64,000 nt of DNA from an uncultured Bacteroidales bacterium (GCA_900321005.1 ONUF01000009.1:47823-111822), one strand, 5' to 3'. Shown: positions 24,045 to 34,422, counted from the first letter of the stretch. Program-made: numbers and translations. Notes: generated by a model not told the origin, from the letters alone.

Positions 24045-24943
24045 TTAATCCGGTCGTAGGTGTTGACGCGGGTCGGGTCGATGTCCGTCAAGATCTCATA
24101 CACCGCCTTCTTCTCTTTGTCCGTTCCCTTGCTGAAGATATCCACCAACTCATCGGCTTTGGCGTCGAGGAAAGTGTTGATGACATAGGTCGCGGGGCGC
24201 GAGCGATACGCCTCTTTGAGCACAGGCATGCCTTCGGCGATGCGACCGCGGGCATTGGCGACGTTATTGCTCATCTCGTCCAGACCAAGGCGGTGGTACT
24301 CATAATAGAAATTGCGATATTTCTTAAATGCATCGTCCACCAGATTATGAATCAGCGCATAGCGGTTGCGGTTGCTCTCAAACGCCAACCAGCCTGTCTG
24401 CTCATGTCCGTCCATCGAAGCGGTCTGACATACATCGGCAATCTGCTCGCATTGCAGGAAGAACGGCGTACCTCCGAGGCGCTGGAAACTGTCCTGATCA
24501 TGGCCGATGATGAGGTAGCAATAGTACGCGAGCATTGCCGTGAGGTTTGTGGTGAACTGGTTCTGCTGCCAATCCAAGCGGTCGAACTCCTTGTAGGAAA
24601 AGTTAAACGCACCGTCTTTGAAGTTCAAGATAGGCGTCGTGTAGGTGGTGCCATACACCGGCCGGCGGCTCTGCAGCGTCATTTCACAAGTGTACATCTC
24701 ACCCGCAACCTGCTTTACCACGATCAGCATGCTGCACTCGATCTTCTCGTTGTCCGCGTATGTCATGTTCGTCCAGCGGTTCTGGTTCATATACTCCTCG
24801 ATACCCGCCTTCAGCGTCTCATACACCTGTTTGTTCGTACCTTCAATCATTTCCGAATTGATGGTCACGGTACAATTGATCTCTTGTGCTCGCGCTATAC
24901 CTACGGCACAGAGCATCAACGCTATGTATAAAATCTTTCTCAT
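24038..24943 (-). CDS. porD: Type IX secretion protein PorD-like (DUF4835)
   Basis: A 301-residue exported protein (signal MRKILYIALMLCAVGIARAQ). Beginning EINCTVTINSEMIEGTNKQV and the body (NQFTTNLTAMLAYYCYLIIGHD, RFFxxKADELVDIFS-like end) match DUF4835/PorD, a T9SS accessory protein. The position next to recN is the usual one in Bacteroidota. Its start overlaps the DUF4831 stop as ATGA. Confidence 0.85.
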   Translation of the reverse strand: MRKILYIALMLCAVGIARAQEINCTVTINSEMIEGTNKQVYETLKAGIEEYMNQNRWTNMTYADNEKIECSMLIVVKQVAGEMYTCEMTLQSRRPVYGTTYTTPILNFKDGAFNFSYKEFDRLDWQQNQFTTNLTAMLAYYCYLIIGHDQDSFQRLGGTPFFLQCEQIADVCQTASMDGHEQTGWLAFESNRNRYALIHNLVDDAFKKYRNFYYEYHRLGLDEMSNNVANARGRIAEGMPVLKEAYRSRPATYVINTFLDAKADELVDIFSKGTDKEKKAVYEILTDIDPTRVNTYDRINE

Positions 24944-26019
24944 TTCGAAATGGAGATAATATTTCCGGTCTTCTCGCTAAATACAATCTTCGGTAACTCT
25001 TTGCCGGTGAACAGGCTCTTGGGCAGGGGGATGTCGATACCTAACTGCGCCACCGGAATGGTGCGCTCGCCCAACAGCCGACCTTGGTAGATAATACGCA
25101 CGATGGCACTTCCCGGCAGGTTATATGAGATCTGCGAAAGGGCCTCGCCTTTCTTGGAGTTCTTGTCTGTGCGGGGAATGGTGTATTCCTGAGCCCGGTG
25201 ACCGACGAAGATTGTAATCGAATCCGCATCGATATTGTCTTTGTCGGTAAATCCGTTCTCCTCCGAGAAATACAGAAAATCCTTCTGACTCGCACGAACC
25301 ATGTGATTGTCGTGGGTGATATGATCCCACATAATGCGCTTATGCTCGGTGGTGACACTGCGCTTTCCGACGAACAGCTCCGTCAACTCGCGCTCCTGCT
25401 TGTCCAGTTCCGCCAACACCAGTTCCATCGCCTTGCCATCCGCCGGCGCGTGCTCTACCTCGCCGCTCAGCAGATACATACGTGTCTCGCGGATGTGGAA
25501 GATCTGCTTCGCGATCTCATAAGCCTGCGCCTGCGGTGTACTGGCTTTCAGTACTTCCTCGGGGTAAGGTGCTACGTGGATGCTGGTCTTATTCGTTTTT
25601 TCTTCTTTCTTGCCGTTTTGGAACTTCGGGGCTGCAGCTTTTTCTGTCTCTGCCGGCACATTGAAACCCACGAGGAGATTCTTCTCGTTCAGGCGCAACA
25701 ACTGGATATCCAGTCCTTTCTCCGGAACTACCTTATGCGGGCGAGTGGGATCGGCTTCGGTTTTTGTGCCAATCATGACGTTCTTCAACGTATAAACCGT
25801 CTTGTTTTCCTTCACAAAATCCGTCGCACCGAGCATGTCCGCAGCAAATTTTGCATATGGTCCCACCTCTTCTTTCTCCACAGTGTATGTGAAGTCCAGA
25901 GCCAGCACGGTCTTCGGCGTGTAATAGATCAACGCCGGTTCATTCTCTTCGATGATGGTCGCTTGCATCGCGCCAATCATCATCATTCCTACGAGTACAA
26001 AAAATAACTTTTTCATCAT
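24940..26019 (-). CDS. DUF4831 family exported protein
   Basis: A 359-residue exported protein with signal peptide (MMKKLFFVLVGMMMIGAMQA). The beginning ALIYYTPKTVLALDFTYTVEK and the AYEIAKQIFHIRETRMYLLSGE segment match DUF4831, a Bacteroidota family of unknown function. It is coupled to porD by a 4-bp overlap, so a role in secretion or the outer membrane is possible but not shown. Confidence 0.8.
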   Translation of the reverse strand: MMKKLFFVLVGMMMIGAMQATIIEENEPALIYYTPKTVLALDFTYTVEKEEVGPYAKFAADMLGATDFVKENKTVYTLKNVMIGTKTEADPTRPHKVVPEKGLDIQLLRLNEKNLLVGFNVPAETEKAAAPKFQNGKKEEKTNKTSIHVAPYPEEVLKASTPQAQAYEIAKQIFHIRETRMYLLSGEVEHAPADGKAMELVLAELDKQERELTELFVGKRSVTTEHKRIMWDHITHDNHMVRASQKDFLYFSEENGFTDKDNIDADSITIFVGHRAQEYTIPRTDKNSKKGEALSQISYNLPGSAIVRIIYQGRLLGERTIPVAQLGIDIPLPKSLFTGKELPKIVFSEKTGNIISISK

Positions 26020-26033
26020 ATGTTTGATTTTAT

Positions 26034-26104
26034 TATGCTTGTTTATGCTTGTTTATGCTTGTTTATGCAGGGTTCATGCAGGGTTTATGCAGGGTTTATG
26101 CAGG
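26034..26104 (-). repeat. Two-phase tandem repeat (10-nt x3, then 11-nt x3)
   Basis: TATGCTTGTT three times, then ATGCAGGGTTT-type units three times, sharing the TATGC core. The 11-nt part encodes the last residues of AroE (ACINPA) and its stop; the 10-nt part fills the gap to the DUF4831 gene. Confidence 0.92.
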
Positions 26105-26831
26105 CATTCTGCTGTTCAGAATTCCAAATCTCCCAGGCAGCCCTCGCTTGACCCAACAGCATTCCGATGCCGTTTTGGATGGTTGCTCCCTGCGCTTTGC
26201 CTTTCTGCAAAAAGAGGGTCTCTTCGGGATTATACACGCAGTCAAAGAGCAAGTGCCGCGGCGTGATGAGTTCGTACGGGATGGCGGGACAACTGTTCAC
26301 ATCCGGCAACATACCGAGCGGCGTACAATTGACAATCACTGTGTTAGCGTCCATGATTTCTTTATTCAAATCCTCATACCCTAACATCCCTTCTTTCGGC
26401 GTGCGGCTCACGAGGGTAGGGGTGAGTCCCAATTTCTTCAAACCGTAACAAACCGCCTTCGATGCCCCGCCGGTGCCTAACACCAGTGCTTTACGGTCAA
26501 ACTCCCGCAATAAGGGTTTGATGGACTCCATGAATCCGATACAATCGGTGTTGTACCCCACACGCTGATGCACCACATTCACCGCACCAATCGCCTGTGC
26601 CGTCTCATCCAAGCGCTTGAGATACGGAATGACGGTCTGCTTGTACGGCAGCGTGACATTACATCCGTCCAAGCGATCCAGCAAACCCTCTATCTCCGAA
26701 GGAATGTGTTTCGGACGGATGGGGTACAAACTGTACTCCGCATCAATCGTTTCTGTTGCAAATTTCTCATTGAAATATTTCGCCGAGAAGGAATGCAACA
26801 GGGGATATCCTATTATACCGAAGTGACGCAT
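26085..26831 (-). CDS. aroE: Shikimate dehydrogenase (AroE)
   Basis: A 248-residue NADP-dependent enzyme reducing 3-dehydroshikimate in aromatic amino acid synthesis. Substrate residues are seen in LLHSFSAKYFNEKF, CNVTLPYKQ (catalytic Lys) and GYNTDCIGF (catalytic Asp); the nucleotide loop is LGTGGASKAV. The last six residues and stop are supplied by a tandem repeat. The start overlaps tilS by 19 bp. aroQ lies 22 kb away in another unit. Confidence 0.93.
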   Translation of the reverse strand: MRHFGIIGYPLLHSFSAKYFNEKFATETIDAEYSLYPIRPKHIPSEIEGLLDRLDGCNVTLPYKQTVIPYLKRLDETAQAIGAVNVVHQRVGYNTDCIGFMESIKPLLREFDRKALVLGTGGASKAVCYGLKKLGLTPTLVSRTPKEGMLGYEDLNKEIMDANTVIVNCTPLGMLPDVNSCPAIPYELITPRHLLFDCVYNPEETLFLQKGKAQGATIQNGIGMLLGQARAAWEIWNSEQQNACINPA

Positions 26832-27691
26832 AATTTTCCTTTTTTTATCGTTGCCTGATGGGTCTTGGAGGTGAATGTTTTTCCTCCTTCTCCCTTTTGC
26901 AACGCATCGTATATCTTATCTATTCCCGCGAAATTATATTCGCGAAGTTCTTCGTAAAGCATAACAATTCCTGCTTCGCGCGTATCTTTGCCGTCCAATA
27001 TATCGGCGTAGCCTTGCAGGTATTCGGCTGTTCGGGCCATGTGTTCGATTTCCGCTTTGCTGTAGTTCTTGAGTTGCTCACGGACCGCATTGCGGGTGAT
27101 GGAGGTGTCGCTGTTGGTACTATCTACGACCCAATTGATGTGCCGCTTGTCCCGCAAATAATGTTCAATATAGTCCCGTGTCGTGCAGAGCAGCGGACGT
27201 ACGACCGGCACACCGTTCTGTGCCATGGGATTAGCACTCTTCGGACGCATACCAGCCAAGCCTCTCAGTCCTGCGCCGCGCTTGAGGTTCAGCAGCAAAG
27301 TCTCCGCTTGGTCATTCTGGTGATGCGCTACGGCCACCGCTTGACAGCCGTTGGCTTGGGCAAGTTCGTCAAACCACGCATAGCGCAATTCCCGCGCAGC
27401 CATCTCCACGCTCACTTCATGAGCTCGCGCGTAAGCCAAGGTATCGAAATCCTTTACATGCAGTTGCACTTTCATGCGCTCACACAAGTTCCGCACAAAC
27501 GCTTCGTCGCGATCACTCTCTGCGCCTCGCAGATGAAAATTACAATGTGCTACGATACATTCATACCCTGCGCGAACCAGTACATCCAGCAATCCTACAC
27601 TGTCCGCACCGCCGCTCACGGCTACCAACACCGGTTGGCCTTTGACCAACAAACCCCGCTGGCGAATATATGTCGTCACACGCCGTAACAC
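26813..27691 (-). CDS. tilS: tRNA(Ile)-lysidine synthase, lacking the C-terminal domain
   Basis: About 292 residues; makes lysidine at the wobble base of tRNA-Ile(CAU). The PP-loop is VAVSGGADSVGLLD. Further conserved parts are AHCNFHLRGAESDRDE and VAVAHHQNDQAETLLLNLKRGAGLRGL. The sequence stops after FTSKTHQATIKKGKL, where longer Bacteroidota TilS proteins (about 430 residues) continue into a C-terminal tRNA-binding domain; short forms such as that of Aquifex exist. GTG 27691, two bases after the ettA stop, is the likely start; a GTG at 27736 inside ettA is possible. Confidence 0.88.
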   Translation of the reverse strand: MLRRVTTYIRQRGLLVKGQPVLVAVSGGADSVGLLDVLVRAGYECIVAHCNFHLRGAESDRDEAFVRNLCERMKVQLHVKDFDTLAYARAHEVSVEMAARELRYAWFDELAQANGCQAVAVAHHQNDQAETLLLNLKRGAGLRGLAGMRPKSANPMAQNGVPVVRPLLCTTRDYIEHYLRDKRHINWVVDSTNSDTSITRNAVREQLKNYSKAEIEHMARTAEYLQGYADILDGKDTREAGIVMLYEELREYNFAGIDKIYDALQKGEGGKTFTSKTHQATIKKGKLCVTSV

Positions 27692-27693
27692 TT

Positions 27694-29370
27694 TTAATCC
27701 CCTAAACCTCTGTATTTCACTCGCTTGGGCTGACACGCCTCTTCGCCTAGACGCATCTTCTTGTTCTCTTCGTACTCCGAGTAACTGCCTTCGAACCAGA
27801 ACACCTTGCCGTCTCCTTCGTACGCGAGGATATGCGTGCAGATACGGTTGAGGAACCAGCGGTCGTGGCTGATCACAACGGCGCAGCCGGCGAAGTTCTC
27901 CAGACCTTCCTCCAACGCGCGCAGGGTATTCACATCGATGTCGTTCGTCGGCTCGTCGAGCAGCAGCACGTTGGCTTCGCTCTTGAGCGTCAGCGCCAAG
28001 TGTAGGCGATTTCGTTCACCGCCGGACAGCACACCGCATTTTTTCTCTTGGTCTGCACCGGTGAAATTAAAACGACTTAAGTACGCGCGGGCGTTGATCT
28101 CACGGCCCGCCACACGGATAAACTCCGTACCACCGCTGATGGTCTCGAAAACCGACTTATTCGGGTCGATATCCGTGTGTTGCTGGTCCACATATCCGAT
28201 CTTCACCGTCTCGCCGACGCTAAACGTACCTTTGTCGGCTTTCTCGGAACCGATGATCATGCGGAACAGTGTGGTCTTGCCGGCGCCGTTCGGGCCTATC
28301 ACGCCTACGATGCCGTTCGGCGGCAACATGAAGTTGAGGTCCTCAAACAACAGCCGGTCGCCAAAAGACTTGGCTACTCCTTCGGCGTTAATGACCTTGT
28401 TACCGAGACGCGGACCGTTCGGAATAAAGATCTCTAACTTCTCCTCGCGCTCTTTCTGCTCCTCGTTCAGCATGCGGTCGTAGGACTCGAGACGCGCTTT
28501 CTGTTTGGCGTGGCGTGCTTTCGGCGCCATGCGGATCCATTCCAACTCGCGCTCGAGTGTCTTGCGGCGCTTGGAAGCTTGTTTCTCTTCCTGCGCCATA
28601 CGATTGGTCTTCTGCTCCAACCAAGAGGAGTAGTTGCCCTTCCAAGGAATACCTTCGCCGCGGTCAAGTTCGAGTATCCATCCGGCTACATTATCGAGGA
28701 AATAGCGGTCGTGGGTGATACAGATCACCGTACCGGCATATTGTTGCAGGTGTTGCTCCAACCAATCGATTGACTCCGCGTCCAAGTGGTTCGTAGGCTC
28801 GTCGAGCAACAGCACATCCGGTTGTTGCAGCAACAGACGGCACAAGGCCACACGGCGACGCTCGCCTCCGGAGAGGGTAGTGACACTCGCGTCATCGGGC
28901 GGGCAGCGTAAAGCATCCATCGCGCGGTCGAGTTTCTGGTCGATATTCCATGCGTCCGCAGCGTCTAACTTGTCCTGTAACTCTGCCTGACGCGCCAGTA
29001 ACTTATCGAAGTCCGCATCCGGCTCCGCGAATGCCATGTTGATATCGTCGTACTCCTTGAGCATGTCCATGATCGGCTGTACACCTTCCTGCACCACTTC
29101 CCGAACGGTCTTGTTCGGGTCGAGTTTCGGATCTTGCTCCAAATAGCCGACACTATATCCGGGCGACCATACTACTTCTCCCTGATACTCCTTCTCTATA
29201 CCCGCGATGATCTTGAGCAGGGTCGATTTGCCCGCACCGTTCAGACCGATGATGCCGATCTTGGCACCATAGAAAAAACTCAGGTAGATATTCTTTAATA
29301 CCTGTTTCTGGGGACCGAAACTCTTGTTCAGTCCTACCATCGAGAAAATAATCTTCTTATCGTCTGCCAT
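27694..29370 (-). CDS. ettA: Energy-dependent translational throttle protein EttA (ABC-F)
   Basis: A 558-residue soluble ABC-F protein that acts at the ribosomal E site. Two ABC domains: Walker A GLNGAGKSTLLK and GPNGAGKTTLFR, signatures LSGGERRRVAL and LSGGERNRLHL, Walker B LLLDEPTNHLD and LLLDEPTNDID. The linker WIRMAPKARHAKQKARLESY is the EttA type. Length is normal. It overlaps folA by 14 bp. Confidence 0.95.
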   Translation of the reverse strand: MADDKKIIFSMVGLNKSFGPQKQVLKNIYLSFFYGAKIGIIGLNGAGKSTLLKIIAGIEKEYQGEVVWSPGYSVGYLEQDPKLDPNKTVREVVQEGVQPIMDMLKEYDDINMAFAEPDADFDKLLARQAELQDKLDAADAWNIDQKLDRAMDALRCPPDDASVTTLSGGERRRVALCRLLLQQPDVLLLDEPTNHLDAESIDWLEQHLQQYAGTVICITHDRYFLDNVAGWILELDRGEGIPWKGNYSSWLEQKTNRMAQEEKQASKRRKTLERELEWIRMAPKARHAKQKARLESYDRMLNEEQKEREEKLEIFIPNGPRLGNKVINAEGVAKSFGDRLLFEDLNFMLPPNGIVGVIGPNGAGKTTLFRMIIGSEKADKGTFSVGETVKIGYVDQQHTDIDPNKSVFETISGGTEFIRVAGREINARAYLSRFNFTGADQEKKCGVLSGGERNRLHLALTLKSEANVLLLDEPTNDIDVNTLRALEEGLENFAGCAVVISHDRWFLNRICTHILAYEGDGKVFWFEGSYSEYEENKKMRLGEEACQPKRVKYRGLGD

Positions 29371-29845
29371 ACTCTGCGAATGTATAATCGTAGGGGTTCT
29401 TATCGTCCGCGCTGTGCCGCTCTGCGCTCAGCTGCTTCCAAATTTTCGGATCAATCTCCGGGAAGAAGGTATCGGCGTCTTCCCAAGAATGATGGATATG
29501 CGTGATATAGAGTTTATCTGCAAACTCCATAGCTTGTTTATAAACCATTCCGCCACCAATAACAAAGGCTTCTTCATCCGGCGACACTTTCGCTCTTAGC
29601 TCTTCCATCGAATACACCGTCTCTGCGCCTTCGAAAGTCTTTCCCTTCACATCGGTCAGCACGATATTACGCCTATTCGGCAGCGGGTGTTTTGGGAGCG
29701 ACAGAAACGTTCGCTCACCCATCATTACTGTATGCCCGCTGGTGATCTCTTTGAAATGCTTCAAGTCTGCCGGCATGTGACACAACAGGTCACCTTTCTT
29801 GCCGATTGCATAATTCTCTGCTATCGCTACAATGATGGAAATCAT
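29357..29845 (-). CDS. folA: Dihydrofolate reductase
   Basis: A 162-residue enzyme regenerating tetrahydrofolate for thymidylate synthesis. Motifs: [30 protein letters not shown] split around the substrate loop, [11 protein letters not shown], and [13 protein letters not shown]. It starts in a 4-bp overlap with thyA, the usual functional pairing. Confidence 0.95.
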   Translation of the reverse strand: MISIIVAIAENYAIGKKGDLLCHMPADLKHFKEITSGHTVMMGERTFLSLPKHPLPNRRNIVLTDVKGKTFEGAETVYSMEELRAKVSPDEEAFVIGGGMVYKQAMEFADKLYITHIHHSWEDADTFFPEIDPKIWKQLSAERHSADDKNPYDYTFAEYGRR

Positions 29846-30636
29846 ACGCTTACTACGCCCGCAATATGAGGGTGCGGGTCATATCCCTCTAATGTGAAAT
29901 CTTCGAATTGGAAACCAAACAGGTCTTTGACCTCAGGGTTAATAATCATTTTCGGCAGCGGTCGCGGATCGCGCGTTAACTGCAGCTTCACCTGCTCAAG
30001 GTGGTTCAAGTAGATATGTGCATCACCGAGCGTGTGAACGAAGTCGCCGCATTGGAGCCCCGTCACTTGTGCCATCATCTGAAGGAGTAGGGCATACGAC
30101 GCGATATTAAACGGCACGCCGAGGAAGATATCCGCACTGCGCTGGTATAGCTGCAAACTCAACTTGCCGTCCGCTACATAGAACTGGAACAGGCAGTGGC
30201 ACGGCGGCAAAGCCATCTTCTCCACTTCCGCCACATTCCATGCACTCACCATCATACGCCGGCTGTCCGGATTCTTCTTAATCGTCTCCACGATATTCGC
30301 GATCTGGTCAATCGTGCCACCGTTATAATCGGGCCAACTTCTCCATTGGTGACCATACACCGGTCCTAACTCGCCGTTCTCATCCGCCCATTCGTTCCAG
30401 ATACGCACGCCGTGCTCCTGCAGATACTTCACATTCGTGTCGCCCTGCAAGAACCACAAGAGTTCGTAGATAATGGACTTGAGGTGCAACTTCTTGGTGG
30501 TCAAGAGCGGAAAACCGTCTTCCATCTTAAAGCGCATCTGATGACCGAACACAGAGATCGTTCCCGTGCCGGTTCTATCGTGCTTCACCGTACCTTCTTC
30601 CAGTACGCGCTTACATAAGTCTAAATACTGTTTCAT
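29842..30636 (-). CDS. thyA: Thymidylate synthase
   Basis: A 264-residue classical ThyA. The catalytic Cys is in [29 protein letters not shown], the [19 protein letters not shown] block and the terminal PHIAGVV are intact. It is translationally coupled to folA. The 34-bp gap to porE holds a 12-bp palindrome (GCCTCCGGAGGC, 30652-30663). Confidence 0.96.
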   Translation of the reverse strand: MKQYLDLCKRVLEEGTVKHDRTGTGTISVFGHQMRFKMEDGFPLLTTKKLHLKSIIYELLWFLQGDTNVKYLQEHGVRIWNEWADENGELGPVYGHQWRSWPDYNGGTIDQIANIVETIKKNPDSRRMMVSAWNVAEVEKMALPPCHCLFQFYVADGKLSLQLYQRSADIFLGVPFNIASYALLLQMMAQVTGLQCGDFVHTLGDAHIYLNHLEQVKLQLTRDPRPLPKMIINPEVKDLFGFQFEDFTLEGYDPHPHIAGVVSV

Positions 30637-30670
30637 TATGCTATGTTGTTTGCCTCCGGAGGCTCTCCGG

Positions 30671-32725
30671 TTAATACAAATTATACGTCGTCTTGATCAC
30701 CTTAAACTCCGTGCGGCGGTTGATTTGGTTGCATATGTCCTGCTTGTCGGTCGGGAGACTCAATATAAATGCTTCGTCCAAGGCCTGCTCTACAGGAATC
30801 CAGGGGTACTGCTTATTCAAATTCTTATCGGCTATCACCGGTTTTGTCTTGCCGTATCCCACCGGCGTGAGGCGTTCTTTCTCGATGCCGTGTGCTATGA
30901 GGTAGTCGCAACAACTCTGTGCACGTTTTTGGGACAGTTCGTTATTGAACTCATCCGTACCTTTCATATCCGTGTGTGCGGAGAGTTCGATCGTGATATT
31001 CGGGTTGTCGTTCAGCAACTTCACCAAGCGGTCCAACTCGGCCTCGGAGGCTTTCGTCAATTCCCAGCGGCCGAACTCATAGAAGATATTCTCCATCTTC
31101 ACCGGTCGCGAGATAGGACTCAACGCAAAATCCATCGTATAGGTCTTGCTGTCCTTCAGATCCATGGTGTTCCATTGTTGCTTGGCGTTCAAGTGGCCGC
31201 GTGCAGCTGCCATCATAACGTATTTCACGTCTTTCTTCAACTTGATCTTGTATGTTCCGTCGCGCCGCGCGTTGACTTTGCTGTTCGTCCCGTCGCTGCC
31301 CACTAACCGCAACTTGGCGTCACTCAGCGGGTTGCCGGCTTCATCCGTCACCGTTCCCTCTACGAGGAACTCCATCTCCGGCAGCCAGAAACGGTATATC
31401 TTGTCAAAGCCTTTCTTGTCGCCTTTGTTGGAAGAGAAGAAACCGTCTTGGGTGTTGCCCGCAAAGGTGATGCCGAAATCATCGCCGATACCGTTGAAGG
31501 TAGGACCCATGTTATACAACACCCAGACCGTGGTGTCTCTGCGTGTCGTGTCCGGGTATGCTTTGAAGATATCCAAACCGCCGTAGCCGGGATGACCGTT
31601 CGAAGCAAAGAACAACGAACCGTCTTCGTGGACATAAGGAAACATCTCATCCGCCGCGGTGTTGATGCCTTTGCCTAAAGGATGCACATTCACCCATTCA
31701 TCGCCATCCAGCTCCGCCATCCATATATCTTTGCCTCCTTCACCGCCCGCTGCATCGCTCACGAAATAGAGCGTGTCGGCGGTGGCATTCAAGGCCGGAT
31801 GACCTACGGTGATCGAACTGTCGGCAAACAGCTTCACTTCCTGAGCTTCGCCCCATTCTCCGCTCGCGCGCTCGCTGCGGTAGATCTTAGCACCTAAGTC
31901 CTTGCCGTTAATAGGTTTCGAATAGGTGAAGTACATCGTGCGGCCGTCTTTGGTAAAACTGCATACACCGATCTCCGCATTTCCGGCTTGTTTGTCGGTT
32001 GAGTCGTTCTTTTGTTCACTATCCGAAGAGCCGTACAGTCCTTCCGCCAATGAGATCTCGCCCCATTCACCAGCGGCATTCTTACGCGTCTGGTATAACT
32101 GGAAGAGTTGTTGCCCCGTGACATTACTCGGTCGTTTCAACTTCTTCGTACCTGTCTGCTTCTCTTGCCTGTTACTGGTGAACATGATGGCGTCGGCTTG
32201 ATCACCGATAAACATCGGCGCGAAGTTGCCGGTGCGCTTTTGGTTAAACTCCTTCGCTTCGCCAGCCTTATACCGCGAACCCTCTTTCTTCCATTCGTCA
32301 ATCTTGTTGCACGCGTACTTGCCCGCCTGCGCGACATAGTTGTCCGGGTGGGCTTGTAAGTAGAGCTCGTAACTCTTGGCGGCGTCTTTGTACTTACCTT
32401 GGTATTGCAATGCCAGACCGGCATTGAGGAAGATAATCGAGTCCTGTAACTGGTATTTGCAGCGCAGCGCACTCTGGTAACAATTGGCGGCACGGGGATT
32501 ATTCAAGATCCGGTAACACTCACCTTGCTTGAAGGCCACATAACCCTTCAACTCACGGTCTTTCTTGGTGCTCAACCGACTGTAGCATTGCTTATAGATA
32601 TCCGCCGCGATGTAATACTCGCCGATAGCGAACTTCTTGTCCGCCCGCTTCACACGCTGCTGGATAGAACAACCGGTCAGCAACAGCGCCGCTAATAGTA
32701 TGTAAATTATTTTACGACAATTCAT
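30671..32725 (-). CDS. porE: Type IX secretion peptidoglycan-anchoring protein PorE-like
   Basis: A 684-residue lipoprotein (lipobox LLLTGC, Cys 19). Domains in order: TPR-like helices (about 25-150), a PD40/WD40-like beta-propeller (about 165-450), a carboxypeptidase regulatory-like domain (about 455-540, [20 protein letters not shown]) and an OmpA peptidoglycan-binding domain (about 550-684, [15 protein letters not shown]). This order matches PorE of the T9SS, which ties the outer-membrane machinery to the cell wall. The OmpA domain has an insertion ([19 protein letters not shown]), common in this family. Confidence 0.85.
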   Translation of the reverse strand: MNCRKIIYILLAALLLTGCSIQQRVKRADKKFAIGEYYIAADIYKQCYSRLSTKKDRELKGYVAFKQGECYRILNNPRAANCYQSALRCKYQLQDSIIFLNAGLALQYQGKYKDAAKSYELYLQAHPDNYVAQAGKYACNKIDEWKKEGSRYKAGEAKEFNQKRTGNFAPMFIGDQADAIMFTSNRQEKQTGTKKLKRPSNVTGQQLFQLYQTRKNAAGEWGEISLAEGLYGSSDSEQKNDSTDKQAGNAEIGVCSFTKDGRTMYFTYSKPINGKDLGAKIYRSERASGEWGEAQEVKLFADSSITVGHPALNATADTLYFVSDAAGGEGGKDIWMAELDGDEWVNVHPLGKGINTAADEMFPYVHEDGSLFFASNGHPGYGGLDIFKAYPDTTRRDTTVWVLYNMGPTFNGIGDDFGITFAGNTQDGFFSSNKGDKKGFDKIYRFWLPEMEFLVEGTVTDEAGNPLSDAKLRLVGSDGTNSKVNARRDGTYKIKLKKDVKYVMMAAARGHLNAKQQWNTMDLKDSKTYTMDFALSPISRPVKMENIFYEFGRWELTKASEAELDRLVKLLNDNPNITIELSAHTDMKGTDEFNNELSQKRAQSCCDYLIAHGIEKERLTPVGYGKTKPVIADKNLNKQYPWIPVEQALDEAFILSLPTDKQDICNQINRRTEFKVIKTTYNLY

Positions 32726-33977
32726 GAATAACTAATCCGCTTCGTAACTTCGGTTCAAACCATGTGGTCTTCGGCGGCATGATGTTGCCGCTGTCTGCGA
32801 TATCAATGATCTGTTGCATCGTAACAGGGTAGAGGGCTAAGGCAACCTTCATCTCGCCGCTATCCACTCTGCGCTTCAACTCACCGAGACCGCGGATACC
32901 GCCGACGAAGTCAATACGTTTGTCGCTACGCAAGTCTTTGATGCCCAAGATCTTGTCCAGAATCAGGTTACTCGATATCGTGACATCCAATACCCCGATC
33001 GGGTCTTGGTCGTTATATCTGCCGGCTTTCGCGGTCAGCGAATACCAACGCCCGTCCAGATACAGCGAGAAATTATGCAAGCGCTGCGGCTTGTAGATCT
33101 CGGTGCCTTTGTCTTCTATCTCGAAGTCTTCGGCGATCTTAGCCAAGAACGCTTCGGAACTCAACCCGTTCAGGTCCTTCACCACACGGTTGTAGTCGAT
33201 GATGTTCAACTGGTTGTCGGGGAAACACACGGCGAGGAAGAAATTAAACTCCGCCTCTTTGTCGCCTGTCGCTTTTTGCTTCTCTGCGCCGACACCTGCT
33301 GCGGCTGCCGACCGATGGTGGCCGTCCGCAATATACATCGCCGGAATCTCGGCAAAGATCTTGGTGATGTGTTCAATGGTCGCCTTGTCGTCCACCACCC
33401 AGAAGGTATGTCTAAATCCTTCCGGCGCGGCTACAAAGTCGTACTCGGGCTTGCCGGCGCATACGCGCGTAACAATCGCATCCAAGTCCTCGCGGTGCGG
33501 GTACGCAAAGAACACCGGCTCCATGTTTGCATTCAGCACGCGCACATGTTTCATGCGGTCTTCTTCTTTATCGCGACGCGTCAACTCGTGCTTCTTGATA
33601 CGTCCCTCCAAGTAGTCATCTACCCATGCACCAACGACCAAGCCGTATTGCGTCTTCTCCTTGCCGCCCGATAGCGGGTTGTCGGCCAGGATTGTCTGCG
33701 CATAGACATAATACCGATCCTCCGGATCCTGCACCAACCAGCCTTCCGCTTTGAATCGCTTGAACTGCTCTACAGCAGCGTCATACACCCGCGGATCGTG
33801 CTCGTCGAGCATGGGCTCAAAGTTAATCTCCGGCTTGATGATGTGATACAGACTCTTCGGGTTGCCGGCAGCTTCTTTGCGCGCCTCCTCCGAATTCAAC
33901 ACATCGTAGGGACGGCTGCTGACTTGCTCCACCAACTGTTTCGGCGGACGAATACCCTTAAATGGTTTGATTCTCAT
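32712..33977 (-). CDS. DUF1015 family protein
   Basis: About 421 residues, a full-length DUF1015 protein. Marks are MRIKPFKGIRP, SSRPYDVLNSEEAR, YIADGHHRSAAA and FVGGIRGLGELKRRV. The family is of unknown function and is often linked to serine biosynthesis genes; serA-like and serC genes are not adjacent here. ATG 33977 is chosen because upstream codons only read the bactofilin end and a 9-nt repeat. It overlaps porE by 14 bp. Confidence 0.88.
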   Translation of the reverse strand: MRIKPFKGIRPPKQLVEQVSSRPYDVLNSEEARKEAAGNPKSLYHIIKPEINFEPMLDEHDPRVYDAAVEQFKRFKAEGWLVQDPEDRYYVYAQTILADNPLSGGKEKTQYGLVVGAWVDDYLEGRIKKHELTRRDKEEDRMKHVRVLNANMEPVFFAYPHREDLDAIVTRVCAGKPEYDFVAAPEGFRHTFWVVDDKATIEHITKIFAEIPAMYIADGHHRSAAAAGVGAEKQKATGDKEAEFNFFLAVCFPDNQLNIIDYNRVVKDLNGLSSEAFLAKIAEDFEIEDKGTEIYKPQRLHNFSLYLDGRWYSLTAKAGRYNDQDPIGVLDVTISSNLILDKILGIKDLRSDKRIDFVGGIRGLGELKRRVDSGEMKVALALYPVTMQQIIDIADSGNIMPPKTTWFEPKLRSGLVIHELS

Positions 33978-33983
33978 AATACT

Positions 33984-34019
33984 CAGATTCTTCTGATTAT
34001 TCTGATTGCTCGGATTACT
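33984..34019 (-). repeat. 9-nt tandem repeat between bactofilin and DUF1015 genes
   Basis: CAGATTCTT, CTGATTATT, CTGATTGCT, CGGATTACT. The units fill the gap and contain the bactofilin stop (34015-34017). Confidence 0.85.
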
Positions 34020-34383
34020 TCGCCGGAGCCTTCGGCGCTTCCGTACTTCCCATCGAGCAAGTTCCGTTGAACAACGCACCCGGTTCTACGATCAAGGTCT
34101 TGGTCTGCACATCGCCGTGGATCTTACCGCTAGTACGCAGCGACAACTGCTGGTGGCAGTTAATCTTACCGTCCAACAAACCCAGGATCTCTGCGTGTTG
34201 GCATACGATCGTACCTTTGACGCGACCCGCCTCACCAATAACGACCTTACCGCTACAATTCAAATCACCTTCGATCATGCCGTCAATACGAAAATCGCTG
34301 TCTGCGGTGATGGTACCTACGATTTTACTGCCTGCGGTCAATGCATTGAACATCAATCCGCTCTGTTGTTTCTCATTTGCCAT
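34015..34383 (-). CDS. Bactofilin (polymer-forming cytoskeletal protein)
   Basis: About 122 residues forming a beta-helical bactofilin domain (GSKIVGTITADSDFRIDG, GDLNCSGKVVIGEAGRVKG, GKIHGDVQTKTLIVEPGA). Bactofilins self-assemble into filaments and help localise cell wall enzymes. ATG 34383 (MANEKQQSG) is the usual family start; an ATG three codons upstream is possible. It is the first gene after the 34423 promoter and heads the long minus-strand run that includes PBP1A. Confidence 0.92.
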   Translation of the reverse strand: MANEKQQSGLMFNALTAGSKIVGTITADSDFRIDGMIEGDLNCSGKVVIGEAGRVKGTIVCQHAEILGLLDGKINCHQQLSLRTSGKIHGDVQTKTLIVEPGALFNGTCSMGSTEAPKAPAK

Positions 34384-34422
34384 ACTATTCAATTTTTTAA
34401 TTCATTTCACAAAATTAGCGTG

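Noticed and set aside
26034-26104. Possible CRISPR array
   Set aside because: Units are 10-11 nt with no spacers, and there are no cas genes.
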